A program made the translations under genes and the position numbers. Shown piece by piece: positions 45,164 through 53,595 of a stretch of 64,000 bases of DNA. The notes below the pieces were generated by a model. It was not told where the DNA came from, made no database searches, and saw only the letters and a program-made list of their open reading frames with translations. Within the stretch, counting starts at the first letter, position 1; each line of letters starts with the position of its first letter. Origin of the DNA: Paenibacillus pabuli NBRC 13638 (GTDB lineage: Bacteria > Bacillota > Bacilli > Paenibacillales > Paenibacillaceae); contig NZ_BCNM01000009.1 of the NCBI RefSeq assembly GCF_001514495.1, positions 186,001 to 250,000 of the forward strand, in the 5' to 3' direction.

Positions 45164-45901
45164 TCAATTTGCTTCTGTGGAAGCTGATCTTCCGGGTGCA
45201 GTATCCTGAGGAGCGGGAGCATGATGTACATTCCCCTTCTGATTAACAAATCTCTTCAGGTCACCTGTCAATTCTTCCTTCAGCTTGTCCACCAGCTGCG
45301 TTTCGCTGATGCCTTTTGCCTGAGCAATCTCAGCCAGCGACTTCCCGCTCTGAAGCTGCTGATGGAGTTGCTCCGGAGTAATGCCGATAAAGCGTGCAAT
45401 CGCTCCCTTGTCCATCATCGGACGTCTGCTGCCATGATGGACAAACTCACGTCTTAATTCCCGCAGTGGTGTATTAATTACCTTCTTCAGCTTGGTATCC
45501 ATACCTGCCTTGGCTGCTGCTGCCTGCTCCTTCGTGAGACAGCCTTCTTCAGCAGCTTTATCCAATCGCTGAGAAAGCGACGGCTTCAGCTTCTCCAATA
45601 ATTGTTCTTCACTAAGTCCCTTGCGCTCTTTGGCAATCTGAGTTAGCGTTTTGCCAAGCTCCATCTGTTCCTTCATGTCCCGAAGCCCAATATCGAGTAA
45701 ATCTGCGGTCTCCCCAATCATAAACAGGCCATGGCCTGCCTGCATACAAGGCTTGGTCTGATTTGTGGAGGAGGAAGATGTCACCGCATGGGGCTCCTCA
45801 ACAGATCTGTTCGAATCAGCAAATGCCATATGTCCATTGGTTGTTGATATAAATACGGCTGCCAGTCCGGCTGCCATCCACATTTTCCATCTGTGTTTCA
45901 T
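45164..45901 (-). CDS. Secreted protein with two ~45-residue helical repeats
   Basis: A 245-residue exported protein of unknown function. The signal peptide ends near residue 29 (GHMAFA). A Ser/Thr-rich stretch is followed by two related units: GKTLTQIAKERKGLSEEQLL..LDKAAEEG and GKSLAEIAQAKGISETQLVDKLKE. Each reads as helix-turn-helix pairs with an L..I...KG..E..L pattern like DUF2680-type proteins. Between them is a basic stretch (LRELRREFVHHGSRRP). ATG at 45901 has AAAGG 10 nt upstream; ATG at 45919 is the alternative. No enzymatic motif is seen. Confidence 0.75.
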   Translation of the reverse strand: MKHRWKMWMAAGLAAVFISTTNGHMAFADSNRSVEEPHAVTSSSSTNQTKPCMQAGHGLFMIGETADLLDIGLRDMKEQMELGKTLTQIAKERKGLSEEQLLEKLKPSLSQRLDKAAEEGCLTKEQAAAAKAGMDTKLKKVINTPLRELRREFVHHGSRRPMMDKGAIARFIGITPEQLHQQLQSGKSLAEIAQAKGISETQLVDKLKEELTGDLKRFVNQKGNVHHAPAPQDTAPGRSASTEAN

Positions 45902-46122
45902 CTCTTTGCCGCCTTTCATATGTCAAAATCCTATGCTTTCTTAGTTTGAGCCTAACTTACCCTTTTTTATCCCATAAAAATACCAAAAGTCATCATTTTT
46001 TTTCACAATTCATCACAAAAACTCCTATTTTTTTCAATTCATTTCCGGTATACTTACAGTAACTTCATGATCTAGTCAAATAGTCCTTAATCACTTTATC
46101 ACAGGAAGGGCGTAACCAAACG

Positions 46123-47070
46123 ATGCGGAGAGAATGGTTTGATCCGTTTAAATCCGATGTGGAGGTGGTGTTCGCTGCGGCAGAGCAGCTGGTACAGAAC
46201 TATCCTGAACCAATGTCAGAACATGCACTAGAACAAATTCATTTGGTCAATCCTTTGTTACGAGATTCGGGTCACAGCTATATTGGCTATATTATTCCGC
46301 TGTGGATGCAACTCTCGGATGGACTCCCCCAAGCGAAAGCACACAGACTGAGTACTGCCTGTCTCATGCATATGTTATATTTTCTGAATCAGGACGAGGT
46401 TATGGATGAACGCCCCGCAGATGCAGCACTAAAGTTATCACTGGGTAATCTATACTATATGGACGCCCTCTGTGCATATTCGGAACTTTTCCAACCTTCA
46501 TCTCCATTCTGGACATATTTCAGGCAGTACATCGAGGATTGGGCCTTGAGTGTCACCGGTGAGAACTCCATTGATTATTTCAACAAAAGCCCGTTGTTAA
46601 TCGCACAAAAGGCTGCCCCACTTCAGCTCGGAGCAGCTGGTTCACTCCTTCTTTTGGAACAAGGGCATCGCATTCCTTCGGTATGTTCTGCCGTCAACAT
46701 TGCACTGATGACACTCCAGATGACAGATGACTTCACAGACACGAAACAAGATGCTGTGCACGGAAATTACAACAGCTTCCTCTCCCACATATCCGCAGCA
46801 TTGGAACACCACTACCCGGCTCATCCTGTAAGCGAATGTGTACATGATAACGTGTACAATACTCAATTCATGAACTCCTATGTTGACATCGCCAGACAAT
46901 ATAACATGATATTAACATCTTCTAACTTGGGAATATCGCATCTCGAAGCGTTTAATTCCTACTTATGCAGCATTTTGGGACAGGCTGTTCAGAACATTGA
47001 ACAGCATAAGAAAATGCTACTTCTAGGCGGGTTTCACTACTGGATGAGCGAGCAGCATCATGGTGCCTGA
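46123..47070 (+). CDS. Class I isoprenoid synthase-like protein (ComQ-like)
   Basis: A 315-residue, all-helical, soluble protein. Two acidic motifs are placed as in trans-isoprenyl transferases: D91-E-x-x-D95 (LNQDEVMDE) and D202-D-x-x-D206 (QMTDDFTDTKQD, followed by GNYNSFL). These would bind Mg2+ and an allylic diphosphate. Its length and motif spacing resemble ComQ, which prenylates the pheromone precursor ComX. The next gene, 54 bp downstream, encodes a small peptide with a near-terminal Trp, strengthening that reading. A role as a terpene cyclase or diphosphate synthase cannot be excluded. GGAAGGG lies upstream of the ATG. Confidence 0.7.
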   Translation: MRREWFDPFKSDVEVVFAAAEQLVQNYPEPMSEHALEQIHLVNPLLRDSGHSYIGYIIPLWMQLSDGLPQAKAHRLSTACLMHMLYFLNQDEVMDERPADAALKLSLGNLYYMDALCAYSELFQPSSPFWTYFRQYIEDWALSVTGENSIDYFNKSPLLIAQKAAPLQLGAAGSLLLLEQGHRIPSVCSAVNIALMTLQMTDDFTDTKQDAVHGNYNSFLSHISAALEHHYPAHPVSECVHDNVYNTQFMNSYVDIARQYNMILTSSNLGISHLEAFNSYLCSILGQAVQNIEQHKKMLLLGGFHYWMSEQHHGA

Positions 47071-47124
47071 TCCCAAGAGGCGAGCTGGTTCAGTTGAATT
47101 TTAAATATGAAGGGAATGTTGACG

Positions 47125-47367
47125 ATGATGGTATCAGAAAAAACGTTGCATGAGGACATTATTGAGAAAGCCTGGACAGATGAGCACTTTAGACAACAGC
47201 TGCACTCCAACCCGAAGCAGGCGCTTCGTGAAGCATTTGGCATTGATATTCCTGAACACATTCAAGTTCGTACCGTTGAAGAACAACAGAACGATTATGT
47301 TCTCGTGATTCCTCCCAATCCATCCAAAGTGAATTATGACGTGAACTGCGGGCCATGGAGAGACTAA
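47125..47367 (+). CDS. NHLP-leader peptide precursor, candidate prenylated pheromone
   Basis: An 80-residue precursor. Residues 5-62 match nitrile-hydratase-like leader peptides: IIEKAWTDEHFRQQLHSNP, ALREAFGIDIPEHIQVRTVEE and a VLVIPPNPS end. The remaining tail is VNYDVNCGPWRD, with one Cys (75) and one Trp (78), the Trp third from the C-terminus, as in B. subtilis ComX (..QWGD). It directly follows the isoprenoid-synthase-like gene, so Trp or Cys prenylation is a reasonable inference. ATG at 47125 has AAGGGA 9 nt upstream; a longer frame begins at 47107. No cyclodehydratase, lanthipeptide enzyme or protease gene is nearby. Confidence 0.75.
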   Translation: MMVSEKTLHEDIIEKAWTDEHFRQQLHSNPKQALREAFGIDIPEHIQVRTVEEQQNDYVLVIPPNPSKVNYDVNCGPWRD

Positions 47368-47448
47368 ACCGTTAATTTAATTTAATACTTCCATTTATTA
47401 CACATGGGGTAGTGAACGAAAAAAGCCATTGTACGCTTCTGCCGGTTG

Positions 47449-49350
47449 TCATTCGACGAACTCGGCAAAAGATACAACAGCTTCCGTTCCTACCCCTTTG
47501 GTGCTTGTAAAGCTGATCTGCCCATGCATGGCTTCCACGATTCGGAAGGTGACCATCATCCCCAGACCGGTTCCCTTAATTTTATTGGAGAAATAGGGCT
47601 CTCCAAGCCGAACCAGCGCTTCCTCATCCATGCCTTCCCCATTGTCCCTCACATGTACTTTGACGAACCCATCTTGGGCATAGGCCCATATATCAATCTG
47701 ACCTTGTCCCTGCAAAGCTTCAATACTATTCTTAATTATATTGATAAAGGCCTGTTTGAACTTGGATGAATTGCCTCTGATCCATAGATTCGGAGGGATA
47801 TCAGTTGTAATTTTACCACCTTCCAGATTAGCCATCGGTACAAGAATACCTTCAATATGTTCAAATTCATCCCCGATATTTAGAGAGGTAATATGATCAA
47901 ACTCCGGTTTGGCAAACGTAAGGAAATCGGTAATAATGCCAGAAGCCCGATCCAGCTCCTCCAGAGCAATTCGCACATATCCCTTGTTTTTGTTGTCCTC
48001 CTGCTCCGTCATAAGTTGAAGGAATCCCCGAGTCACTTGCAGCGGATTACGAACTTCATGGGCAACCGAAGCTGCCAGTTCACTAATGATCTCCATTTTC
48101 TCAGAGCGCTGCAATTCATTATTGAACAACTCCAATTCTTTGGAATATTCAAGCACTTTGGTATGTTTTTCAGCAAATCGGCTTCCCAGTATGGCAATAA
48201 GAGAAATGACAAAGGCAACCATCGACCATTTCCACCAGATAAGGTGATAGGGTCCATTTCGCTGGAAATACCACAGTAGCTCAGCAACACTGATTAAGGC
48301 GAATGTGCTGAATCCCGTAGCAAGCAAAATGGCTTCTCTACTACGCTGCAACGCTTTGGTGATCGTGCCGATCATTAATATGCTCAAAAGAACTACGAGA
48401 ATAAACCCAATCACGTCCTGAACCAGTACACTGTAGAACATGTCCCATTGACCGCCGGATATAAAACTCATGAACAGGGCAGTCACAGCAATGATGGAAT
48501 AGATGAATTGGAATTTTCTCAGTTTGGTGAAGATGCCATAAGGACCTGGTCCGATAATTTGTTCAAAAAAATAACAGAGTGCAGGCATGCCCATCAGCAT
48601 AGCCATGTCGAACAATACCGAGTATAGATTACCGTAAACCTGGTAGAACGTATATAAAAATTGCGAATAGGTGATGATCATTGTTCCGATGGACCCCATA
48701 ACGATACATAGCGAAATCCATAATCCCTTATGGAATTTACCGAGGAAAAATGTGCAGCTCATCATTGTAATGGCTGTAAAGACAAAGGTGGCTCCCAATA
48801 TCACATCCAGCAGCCCATTGTGAATGTACCGTTCCTGAAGTGTCGCATAAGACCCTACCTGAACCGTTCCGTAGATGCCAAGTTTGCCTTTCTCATTCTC
48901 GGACCAAACATATAATGCTGCACCAGAATTTTCACTGGATAACGGTAGCAACACAGCATTGTTATCATAATTGTAATGATAGTTCTCATACACCTTACGA
49001 TCTTCCAGGTAGATTACAATATGATTCCCTTTAATATTCTCAAAGCGAATTGCCGAGCTTTCATCGCTTATTTCAGGAATGGTCACACGAGTCCAAAGCG
49101 AACCTGAAGGGGGATCAATGATGCTGTATTCCAATTTTTCTGCGCTCTGCTTCTCCCAGATCTCGTCTGAGCCTTGTACCTCGCTAATGAACCCCTGATC
49201 GTTTGCGTTCCCCCATTTTACTTCCCATCCCGTAATGGATACAGGCCTTTCAACCTCTCCTGCATTCGCTGAGATTATCCCGTGCGGCAAGCAGAGCATA
49301 ATCAACAGGCTCATCCATAAGATGCTGATAGCTTTGGGCACATTTTCCAT
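47449..49350 (-). CDS. Seven-transmembrane sensor histidine kinase (7TMR-DISM)
   Basis: A 633-residue membrane kinase. A signal-anchor (1-30) leads to an extracytoplasmic DISM-type beta domain (about 40-180). Seven or so helices (185-400) and a HisKA domain follow, with phospho-His in SVAHEVRNPLQVTRG. The HATPase has KNSIEAL (N box), VRDNGEGMDEE (G1) and KGTGLGMM (G2). The output half resembles sporulation-type kinases. No response regulator is adjacent. It is convergent with the NHLP peptide gene, and its ComP-like topology makes it a candidate receptor for the product. GAGGTG is 6 nt before the ATG. Confidence 0.9.
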   Translation of the reverse strand: MENVPKAISILWMSLLIMLCLPHGIISANAGEVERPVSITGWEVKWGNANDQGFISEVQGSDEIWEKQSAEKLEYSIIDPPSGSLWTRVTIPEISDESSAIRFENIKGNHIVIYLEDRKVYENYHYNYDNNAVLLPLSSENSGAALYVWSENEKGKLGIYGTVQVGSYATLQERYIHNGLLDVILGATFVFTAITMMSCTFFLGKFHKGLWISLCIVMGSIGTMIITYSQFLYTFYQVYGNLYSVLFDMAMLMGMPALCYFFEQIIGPGPYGIFTKLRKFQFIYSIIAVTALFMSFISGGQWDMFYSVLVQDVIGFILVVLLSILMIGTITKALQRSREAILLATGFSTFALISVAELLWYFQRNGPYHLIWWKWSMVAFVISLIAILGSRFAEKHTKVLEYSKELELFNNELQRSEKMEIISELAASVAHEVRNPLQVTRGFLQLMTEQEDNKNKGYVRIALEELDRASGIITDFLTFAKPEFDHITSLNIGDEFEHIEGILVPMANLEGGKITTDIPPNLWIRGNSSKFKQAFINIIKNSIEALQGQGQIDIWAYAQDGFVKVHVRDNGEGMDEEALVRLGEPYFSNKIKGTGLGMMVTFRIVEAMHGQISFTSTKGVGTEAVVSFAEFVE

Positions 49351-49513
49351 TTACAGCACCTCAAAGTTCTTATTTTCTCTAACCCCAAGTCCTCTCATTT
49401 ATCATTCGCCATGATTTAACGTGTCACCTTCTTGGAGGGAAATGAAAATTCATATTTTAGTAGATATATCGTTCTTTTCCATTTTTTTATCGAAAATTTT
49501 AAGACTCTTTCTG

Positions 49514-49795
49514 TTAACCACGCAAATCTTCGAACTGGTTCTCAATCATTTCACGCTCTTTCTGCTCAACCTCGGTACGGAATTCCAACCATTGCTCCGT
49601 TTCTTCATCATCATAGATGGTCCATATATCCGAGAAAAGATAATCCCGTAACTGGACAACCTGTCCTGACCATATCCCGCCTACCCAGAACAGTCCATCT
49701 GGACGACGAATAACGGTACGGGAAAACCCCGGCGTAGATGCCTTTTGCCCAATTCGGATTCGATTGATCATATTACCTAGCGTATACCAATCCAA
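49514..49795 (-). CDS. Small protein of unknown function
   Basis: A 93-residue soluble protein I do not recognise. It has a basic N-terminal part (WYTLGNMINRIRIGQKASTPGFSRTVIRRPDG), a Trp/Gly-rich centre (LFWVGGIWSGQVVQLRDYLF) and an acidic helical C-terminus ending in EQKEREMIENQFEDLRG. TTG at 49795 is 7 nt after GAGGGAGGG, the best-placed ribosome site; ATG codons at 49813 and 49831 are alternatives. It is a single gene between the kinase and a divergent small membrane protein. Confidence 0.65.
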   Translation of the reverse strand: MDWYTLGNMINRIRIGQKASTPGFSRTVIRRPDGLFWVGGIWSGQVVQLRDYLFSDIWTIYDDEETEQWLEFRTEVEQKEREMIENQFEDLRG

Positions 49796-49943
49796 TTGGA
49801 ATCCCTCCCTCATATATCCATGTCTAATCATAACATAGGGAAAACATCAAATGCTGCAAAACCGCTCAAGGCGATTCAACCTGCCCTTCCAGGTGTAATG
49901 GTTCCTCAAAGCAATCACTTACCCCTTTAAGGAGATGATTCGA

Positions 49944-50105
49944 ATGAACGAGCCACACAAAACGGTAGAGGTAGAACATAAAGACATTCAACAAAAGTCA
50001 GACTCGAGTATGGTCGCTTCCACGTTTATCAAATATGCGGCGTATGTCATTATTTTTTTCGGTTTCCTGTACTTTCTGGTCAAGTATGTATTTCCCAAAT
50101 TTTAG
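49944..50105 (+). CDS. Small single-helix membrane protein (53 aa)
   Basis: A 53-residue frame with AAGGAG 9 nt before its ATG. The N-terminal 28 residues are polar (MNEPHKTVEVEHKDIQQKSD), followed by one hydrophobic helix (YAAYVIIFFGFLYFLVKYVF) and a PKF end. It looks like a tail-anchored or bitopic small protein. No family is recognised. It leads a run of three small genes in the same direction (49.9-50.8 kb). Confidence 0.7.
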   Translation: MNEPHKTVEVEHKDIQQKSDSSMVASTFIKYAAYVIIFFGFLYFLVKYVFPKF

Positions 50106-50186
50106 GTCGTAGCTTTTTGGCAACTCCAGGGAATCATACTGAAACAAACAACCATTGAATATAACCCACTGAAAGGAGTGTTACTT

Positions 50187-50561
50187 ATGTCAGACAAACC
50201 GATTAGCAATGATGAGAGCGACCGCTACTACGACCGATATCAGAGGTTCCGTGATATTCCTCCGGAAACCGAAGTCCCTGAAGGAGATATGGATACCTTT
50301 GATGAAGTTTCCGGAAGACGAATCAACACGGAGGATACTATCGATATACTGCCTGTAGCTGCCACAGCCGCGGAAGAACAGGAATTGGATTCCCGCTTGG
50401 CAGAAACGCCGCTTGAATCCGTACCTGATGCCGATCTTCTGCAACCGGATAGCCCGGTTGATCCAGCTGCACCCGATCCAGATGCACTGCACGGTACAGA
50501 CCTGCTGAACGGCGCCGGTGCAGATGCCAAACCTGAGAACGATATACCACCACGGCGCTAA
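50187..50561 (+). CDS. Acidic, disordered small protein (124 aa)
   Basis: This protein is strongly acidic and Pro/Asp-rich (SPVDPAAPDPDALHG, PPETEVPEGDMDTFDEVSG) with no hydrophobic core, so it is probably largely disordered. AAAGGAG is 8 nt before the ATG. The family is not recognised. The next gene has similar composition and shared wording (ERDIDPG, DEVSG-like turns), so both may be small spore- or stress-related acidic proteins; this is inference. Confidence 0.65.
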   Translation: MSDKPISNDESDRYYDRYQRFRDIPPETEVPEGDMDTFDEVSGRRINTEDTIDILPVAATAAEEQELDSRLAETPLESVPDADLLQPDSPVDPAAPDPDALHGTDLLNGAGADAKPENDIPPRR

Positions 50562-50599
50562 CATGTGTAACTCTAGCCTGATAAGGAGGTGTCGACACG

Positions 50600-50800
50600 A
50601 TGAAGGATGAACACAAGCGAGATGTACACGAGCCTGATAATCTGGTGACCGAGCGGGATATTGATCCGGGATTCGGACTGTTCACGGAAGATTCCTTCCC
50701 GGGAGCGTTAAAAGATGAGGATCAGATCGATGCTGTAGAGCATGCCATTCCCAAGGAAGAAAAATCTTCGAAGAATGCAGATGCTCGAAACCGAAAGTAG
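50600..50800 (+). CDS. Acidic small protein (66 aa)
   Basis: A 66-residue hydrophilic protein (EPDNLVTERDIDPGFGLFTEDSFPGALKDEDQ) with a basic C-terminal tail (SSKNADARNRK). AAGGAGG is placed 9 nt before the ATG, a strong site that supports real translation. No family is recognised. It lies 38 bp after the preceding acidic protein and before a clear terminator, suggesting one transcript. Confidence 0.7.
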   Translation: MKDEHKRDVHEPDNLVTERDIDPGFGLFTEDSFPGALKDEDQIDAVEHAIPKEEKSSKNADARNRK

Positions 50801-50846
50801 GCTGCATTCAAATTAACTTGGTATCAGCTTCTAAATACCAACACAG

Positions 50847-50881
50847 GAAACCTCGTCACACCGAGGTTTCTTTTTGTTTTT
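50847..50881 (+). terminator. Rho-independent terminator
   Basis: GAAACCTCG / CGAGGTTTC (50847-50855, 50862-50870) is followed by T5GT4. Confidence 0.9.
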
Positions 50882-50987
50882 GTTATTAAAGGAATGGAAG
50901 AATTCACACAGAAAAAGATGACTTCCGTATTCTACGGAGCCATCTTCTCTGCATGCTTCTACTCTTCTCTCCATTGATCATTATCAT

Positions 50988-52199
50988 TTATTTCGGAGAG
51001 GGTTTGCCCATTCCCGGCAATTTATGTTCCAGTCTGGCCCACTTCGCCACAATGGCGGTAATCAGGAGCGCAATTCCATTGATAATAAAAATCCAGCGAA
51101 TCGGCAGCCAGCCACCGAGAATACCACCGATAATTGGCCCTGCCATCGTACCGATCTGGGAAGCCGATTGATTCAGGCTGAATGCTCTACCCCGGAAGCC
51201 GGGGTCAGTCACCTGCACAATCATTGCATTAATCGCGGGGAACACCGCAGCGAAGAACAATCCATACACAAAACGCAAAATGCCAAACCCGATATAGCCT
51301 GTAGTGAAGAACTGCAGGAGGTTCCCAATTGCCCCACCAACGAGACCAATGATCAGCACTTTGCCATATCCGATTCGCGAGCCAATTTTACCCCAGCGCG
51401 GCGCCATAATGACCGTAGCTACACCAACCGCTGAGAAAATAATACCCGAGCTGAGAGAAGCACGATCAGGCTGAATGCCCATCTCCATCACGTACACGGT
51501 TAATAATGGCTCCAGAATCATGACGGAGAATGTACATATGCCCATCATGCCAAGCACCGTAACAAATAATCGATTGGCCTTGGCTTCCCGGATATCATCC
51601 ATCACGTGGGAACGCGCCTTGTTCCGGTTAAAGTTCTCTTCCTTTACCCAAAAGGTTGCGATCAGGGCGGAGACCAACACCACGATAGCTGAAAATAAAA
51701 ATGCATTTCGGTTGCCATAATAGTGGCTAACCACCCCACCAATTAATGGGCCGATTATACCTCCTGTTGCCCCGGCTGTAGACATGATCCCCAGTGCATA
51801 CCCTGTCTTCTCTTCGGGTGTGTTGGTGCCGACCAGCGCAATGGCCGCCGGAACAAACCCAGCAAGCAGCCCCTGAAACAATCGAACTACGATTAGTGAA
51901 TAGGGATCCTGCACAAAAAAATTGATCAAATACAAAACTGCAAGGCTGTATCCCGACCGGATCAGCATTGGCTTGCGTCCGTATTTGTCAGCAAGTGATC
52001 CCCAGAACGGAGACACCAGCGCACTCGCCAGGAAGGTAATGCCGAAGGCAAGCCCTGACCAGAACTCCAAGTGATCACGAACGCCCAGATCGCCGCTCAG
52101 AAACAAGGGTAGAAATGGGATGGAGATCGAATAAGCGGTGCTGCAAAAGAACACACCAATCCACAAAATCACCAGATTACGCTTCCACGAGAAGTCCAT
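50988..52199 (-). CDS. MFS multidrug-type efflux transporter
   Basis: A 403-residue permease with 12 predicted helices. It has the MFS loop 2-3 motif GSLADKYGRKPML, motif C-like STAGATGGIIGPLIGG characteristic of drug/H+ antiporters, and a matching repeat near 350-370 (SASQIGTMAGPIIGG). It exports drugs or metabolites by proton antiport; the substrate is unknown. The ATG at 52199 is chosen because the frame upstream is Cys/Arg-rich and non-family; AAAGGA lies 11 nt upstream. Two direct repeats at 52202-52213 and 52263-52274 could be regulator sites. Confidence 0.9.
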   Translation of the reverse strand: MDFSWKRNLVILWIGVFFCSTAYSISIPFLPLFLSGDLGVRDHLEFWSGLAFGITFLASALVSPFWGSLADKYGRKPMLIRSGYSLAVLYLINFFVQDPYSLIVVRLFQGLLAGFVPAAIALVGTNTPEEKTGYALGIMSTAGATGGIIGPLIGGVVSHYYGNRNAFLFSAIVVLVSALIATFWVKEENFNRNKARSHVMDDIREAKANRLFVTVLGMMGICTFSVMILEPLLTVYVMEMGIQPDRASLSSGIIFSAVGVATVIMAPRWGKIGSRIGYGKVLIIGLVGGAIGNLLQFFTTGYIGFGILRFVYGLFFAAVFPAINAMIVQVTDPGFRGRAFSLNQSASQIGTMAGPIIGGILGGWLPIRWIFIINGIALLITAIVAKWARLEHKLPGMGKPSPK

Positions 52200-52201
52200 A
52201 T

Positions 52202-52274
52202 ACCCGCACGTCCTTTCCGTTACTGACGACGGGACTGCCGTGTATTGGAGCGAACGGAACAGACCCGTACGTCC
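52202..52274 (-). repeat. 12-bp direct repeats upstream of the MFS gene
   Basis: ACCCGCACGTCC (52202-52213) and ACCCGTACGTCC (52263-52274) differ at one base. The first overlaps the leader directly before the ATG. They are candidate operator half-sites for an unlinked regulator. Confidence 0.4.
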
Positions 52275-52454
52275 CTGCTGCGGAAGCATTTTCCTTATTT
52301 TACACCTCTGTAAGCATTTACACCATCCCTTGCTGTTCCTAACATCTGTCTTGCATTGCCATTTTGTCCGCAAAAACGGTATGATAGTTGAGGGATTATC
52401 CGAGAATAATTCTGACTAAATATATTATGCAGAGATGCAAGGGGGAACGTTCTC

Positions 52455-53102
52455 ATGTCTTTTCGGTGGAAAAAAACAACAGCTGTGTCGCTAGTACTGG
52501 CGATGCTGCTTATCGTCATTAGTGGTTGCGGACGCCCTTCCAATGGCGCAACGGAAGCTGTCCCAGCACCGCCTGAAGGTCCAAATCCAGTGGCTACAAT
52601 TGAAATGCAAGACGGGCAAAAAATTGTCATCGAGTTGTATCCTGAGATTGCGCCCAATACCGTGTACAATTTCATCTCCTTAGCGAATAAAGGTTTCTAT
52701 GATGGACTGATCTTTCACCGTGTCATTCCAGGCTTTATGATTCAAGGTGGTGATCCTAACGGCGATGGTTCGGGCGGCCCAGGATATACCATTAAAGGTG
52801 AGTTTACATCCAATGGTCACAAAAACCATCTAAATCATACACGTGGAGTCATTTCCATGGCGCGTAAATCCGATAATCTGGATTCCGCTGGCTCCCAGTT
52901 TTTCATCATGTTAGCAGATGCCGATTATCTGGATAATGCGTATGCCACCTTTGGCAAAGTTACAGAAGGCATGGACGTCGTTGATGGCATTGCCGCTCAA
53001 CAAATAGGCGAAAAAGACAAACCGGTTAACGATCAGGTGATGAAAAAAGTCACCGTTGACACCCACGGTCTGGAGTATCCAGAACCGGTGAAAATGCCTT
53101 AA
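52455..53102 (+). CDS. Lipoprotein peptidyl-prolyl cis-trans isomerase (cyclophilin)
   Basis: A 215-residue exported foldase. A lipoprotein signal ends in VISGC (Cys25). A short Pro-rich linker precedes a complete cyclophilin domain (about 45-205) with FHRVIPGFMIQGGDPNGDGSGGPGY (catalytic Arg and Gln), ARKSDNLDSAGSQFFIML and a C-terminal KKVTVD strand. It catalyses prolyl isomerisation of secreted proteins at the outer membrane face. GGGGG is about 8 nt before the ATG. It is monocistronic, with a strong terminator at 53156-53193. Confidence 0.94.
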   Translation: MSFRWKKTTAVSLVLAMLLIVISGCGRPSNGATEAVPAPPEGPNPVATIEMQDGQKIVIELYPEIAPNTVYNFISLANKGFYDGLIFHRVIPGFMIQGGDPNGDGSGGPGYTIKGEFTSNGHKNHLNHTRGVISMARKSDNLDSAGSQFFIMLADADYLDNAYATFGKVTEGMDVVDGIAAQQIGEKDKPVNDQVMKKVTVDTHGLEYPEPVKMP

Positions 53103-53155
53103 TTGCTGAAACAGCCAATCATCATCAGATCTATGTTTTACTTGTAAAGCAAACA

Positions 53156-53193
53156 AAAGCTCTGTCCTGCGTGTTTACGCAGGGCAGAGCTTT
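53156..53193 (+). terminator. Rho-independent terminator
   Basis: A 16-bp stem (53156-53171 with 53178-53193, one wobble) has a 6-nt loop and A/T flanks. It ends the cyclophilin gene and may also serve the convergent small gene. Confidence 0.85.
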
Positions 53194-53283
53194 ATCCATT
53201 GTTAGCGTTTACATAAATGACTTTATAAAAAATGCCCTCATCCGGCACGACTCTATATGCAGCAGCTCTGCAACCCGCTGATC

Positions 53284-53394
53284 TCAATACATCCATCCCA
53301 TCAAACGCAACCAACCGATGATCGCAATCCATAGCGGACAACTGAAGGCTACACCCCAAGCAAGCCCTTTCAGTAAACTACGGTTTACTTCCAC
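53284..53394 (-). CDS. Small membrane protein (36 aa)
   Basis: A 36-residue frame from GTG at 53394, with AAAGGAG 9 nt upstream. It has a short polar start (VEVNRSLLKG) and one Trp-rich hydrophobic helix (LAWGVAFSCPLWIAIIGWL). An ATG at 53466 would extend it to 60 residues with a less well placed GGAGGG. The family is not recognised. It is probably a small single-pass membrane protein; the ribosome site is the main evidence. Confidence 0.5.
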   Translation of the reverse strand: MEVNRSLLKGLAWGVAFSCPLWIAIIGWLRLMGWMY

Positions 53395-53595
53395 GAACAA
53401 CGACTCCTTTCTCCAGGGAATAGTCGCAGTATCGGTACTATGATATGATTTTATACCCGTTTTCATTCGTCACGTAACCCTCCGTTTCCTGCTTTTGTTA
53501 TTTTGTTTCGTGGAATGGGTTTCGTGAACCTGATATACTATGACTACTGAGGTACCACTGGAGATTGATTCATGTTCTTGAAAGGAGATTATTCC

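Noticed and set aside
47107..47367. NHLP peptide as a thiazole/oxazole (TOMM) or lanthipeptide precursor
   Set aside because: No cyclodehydratase, dehydrogenase, LanM or peptidase-transporter gene is within the window, and the tail has one Cys and almost no Ser/Thr to modify. Partners elsewhere in the genome cannot be excluded.
47368..49350. Complete ComQXPA locus including a ComA regulator
   Set aside because: No response regulator is encoded next to the kinase, and the kinase is on the opposite strand, so only a ComQX-like pair plus a candidate kinase is claimed.
52200..52373. 58-residue N-terminal extension of the MFS transporter
   Set aside because: The extension is rich in Cys and Arg, has no family similarity and overlaps the leader repeats; the ATG at 52199 fits both the family start and a ribosome site.
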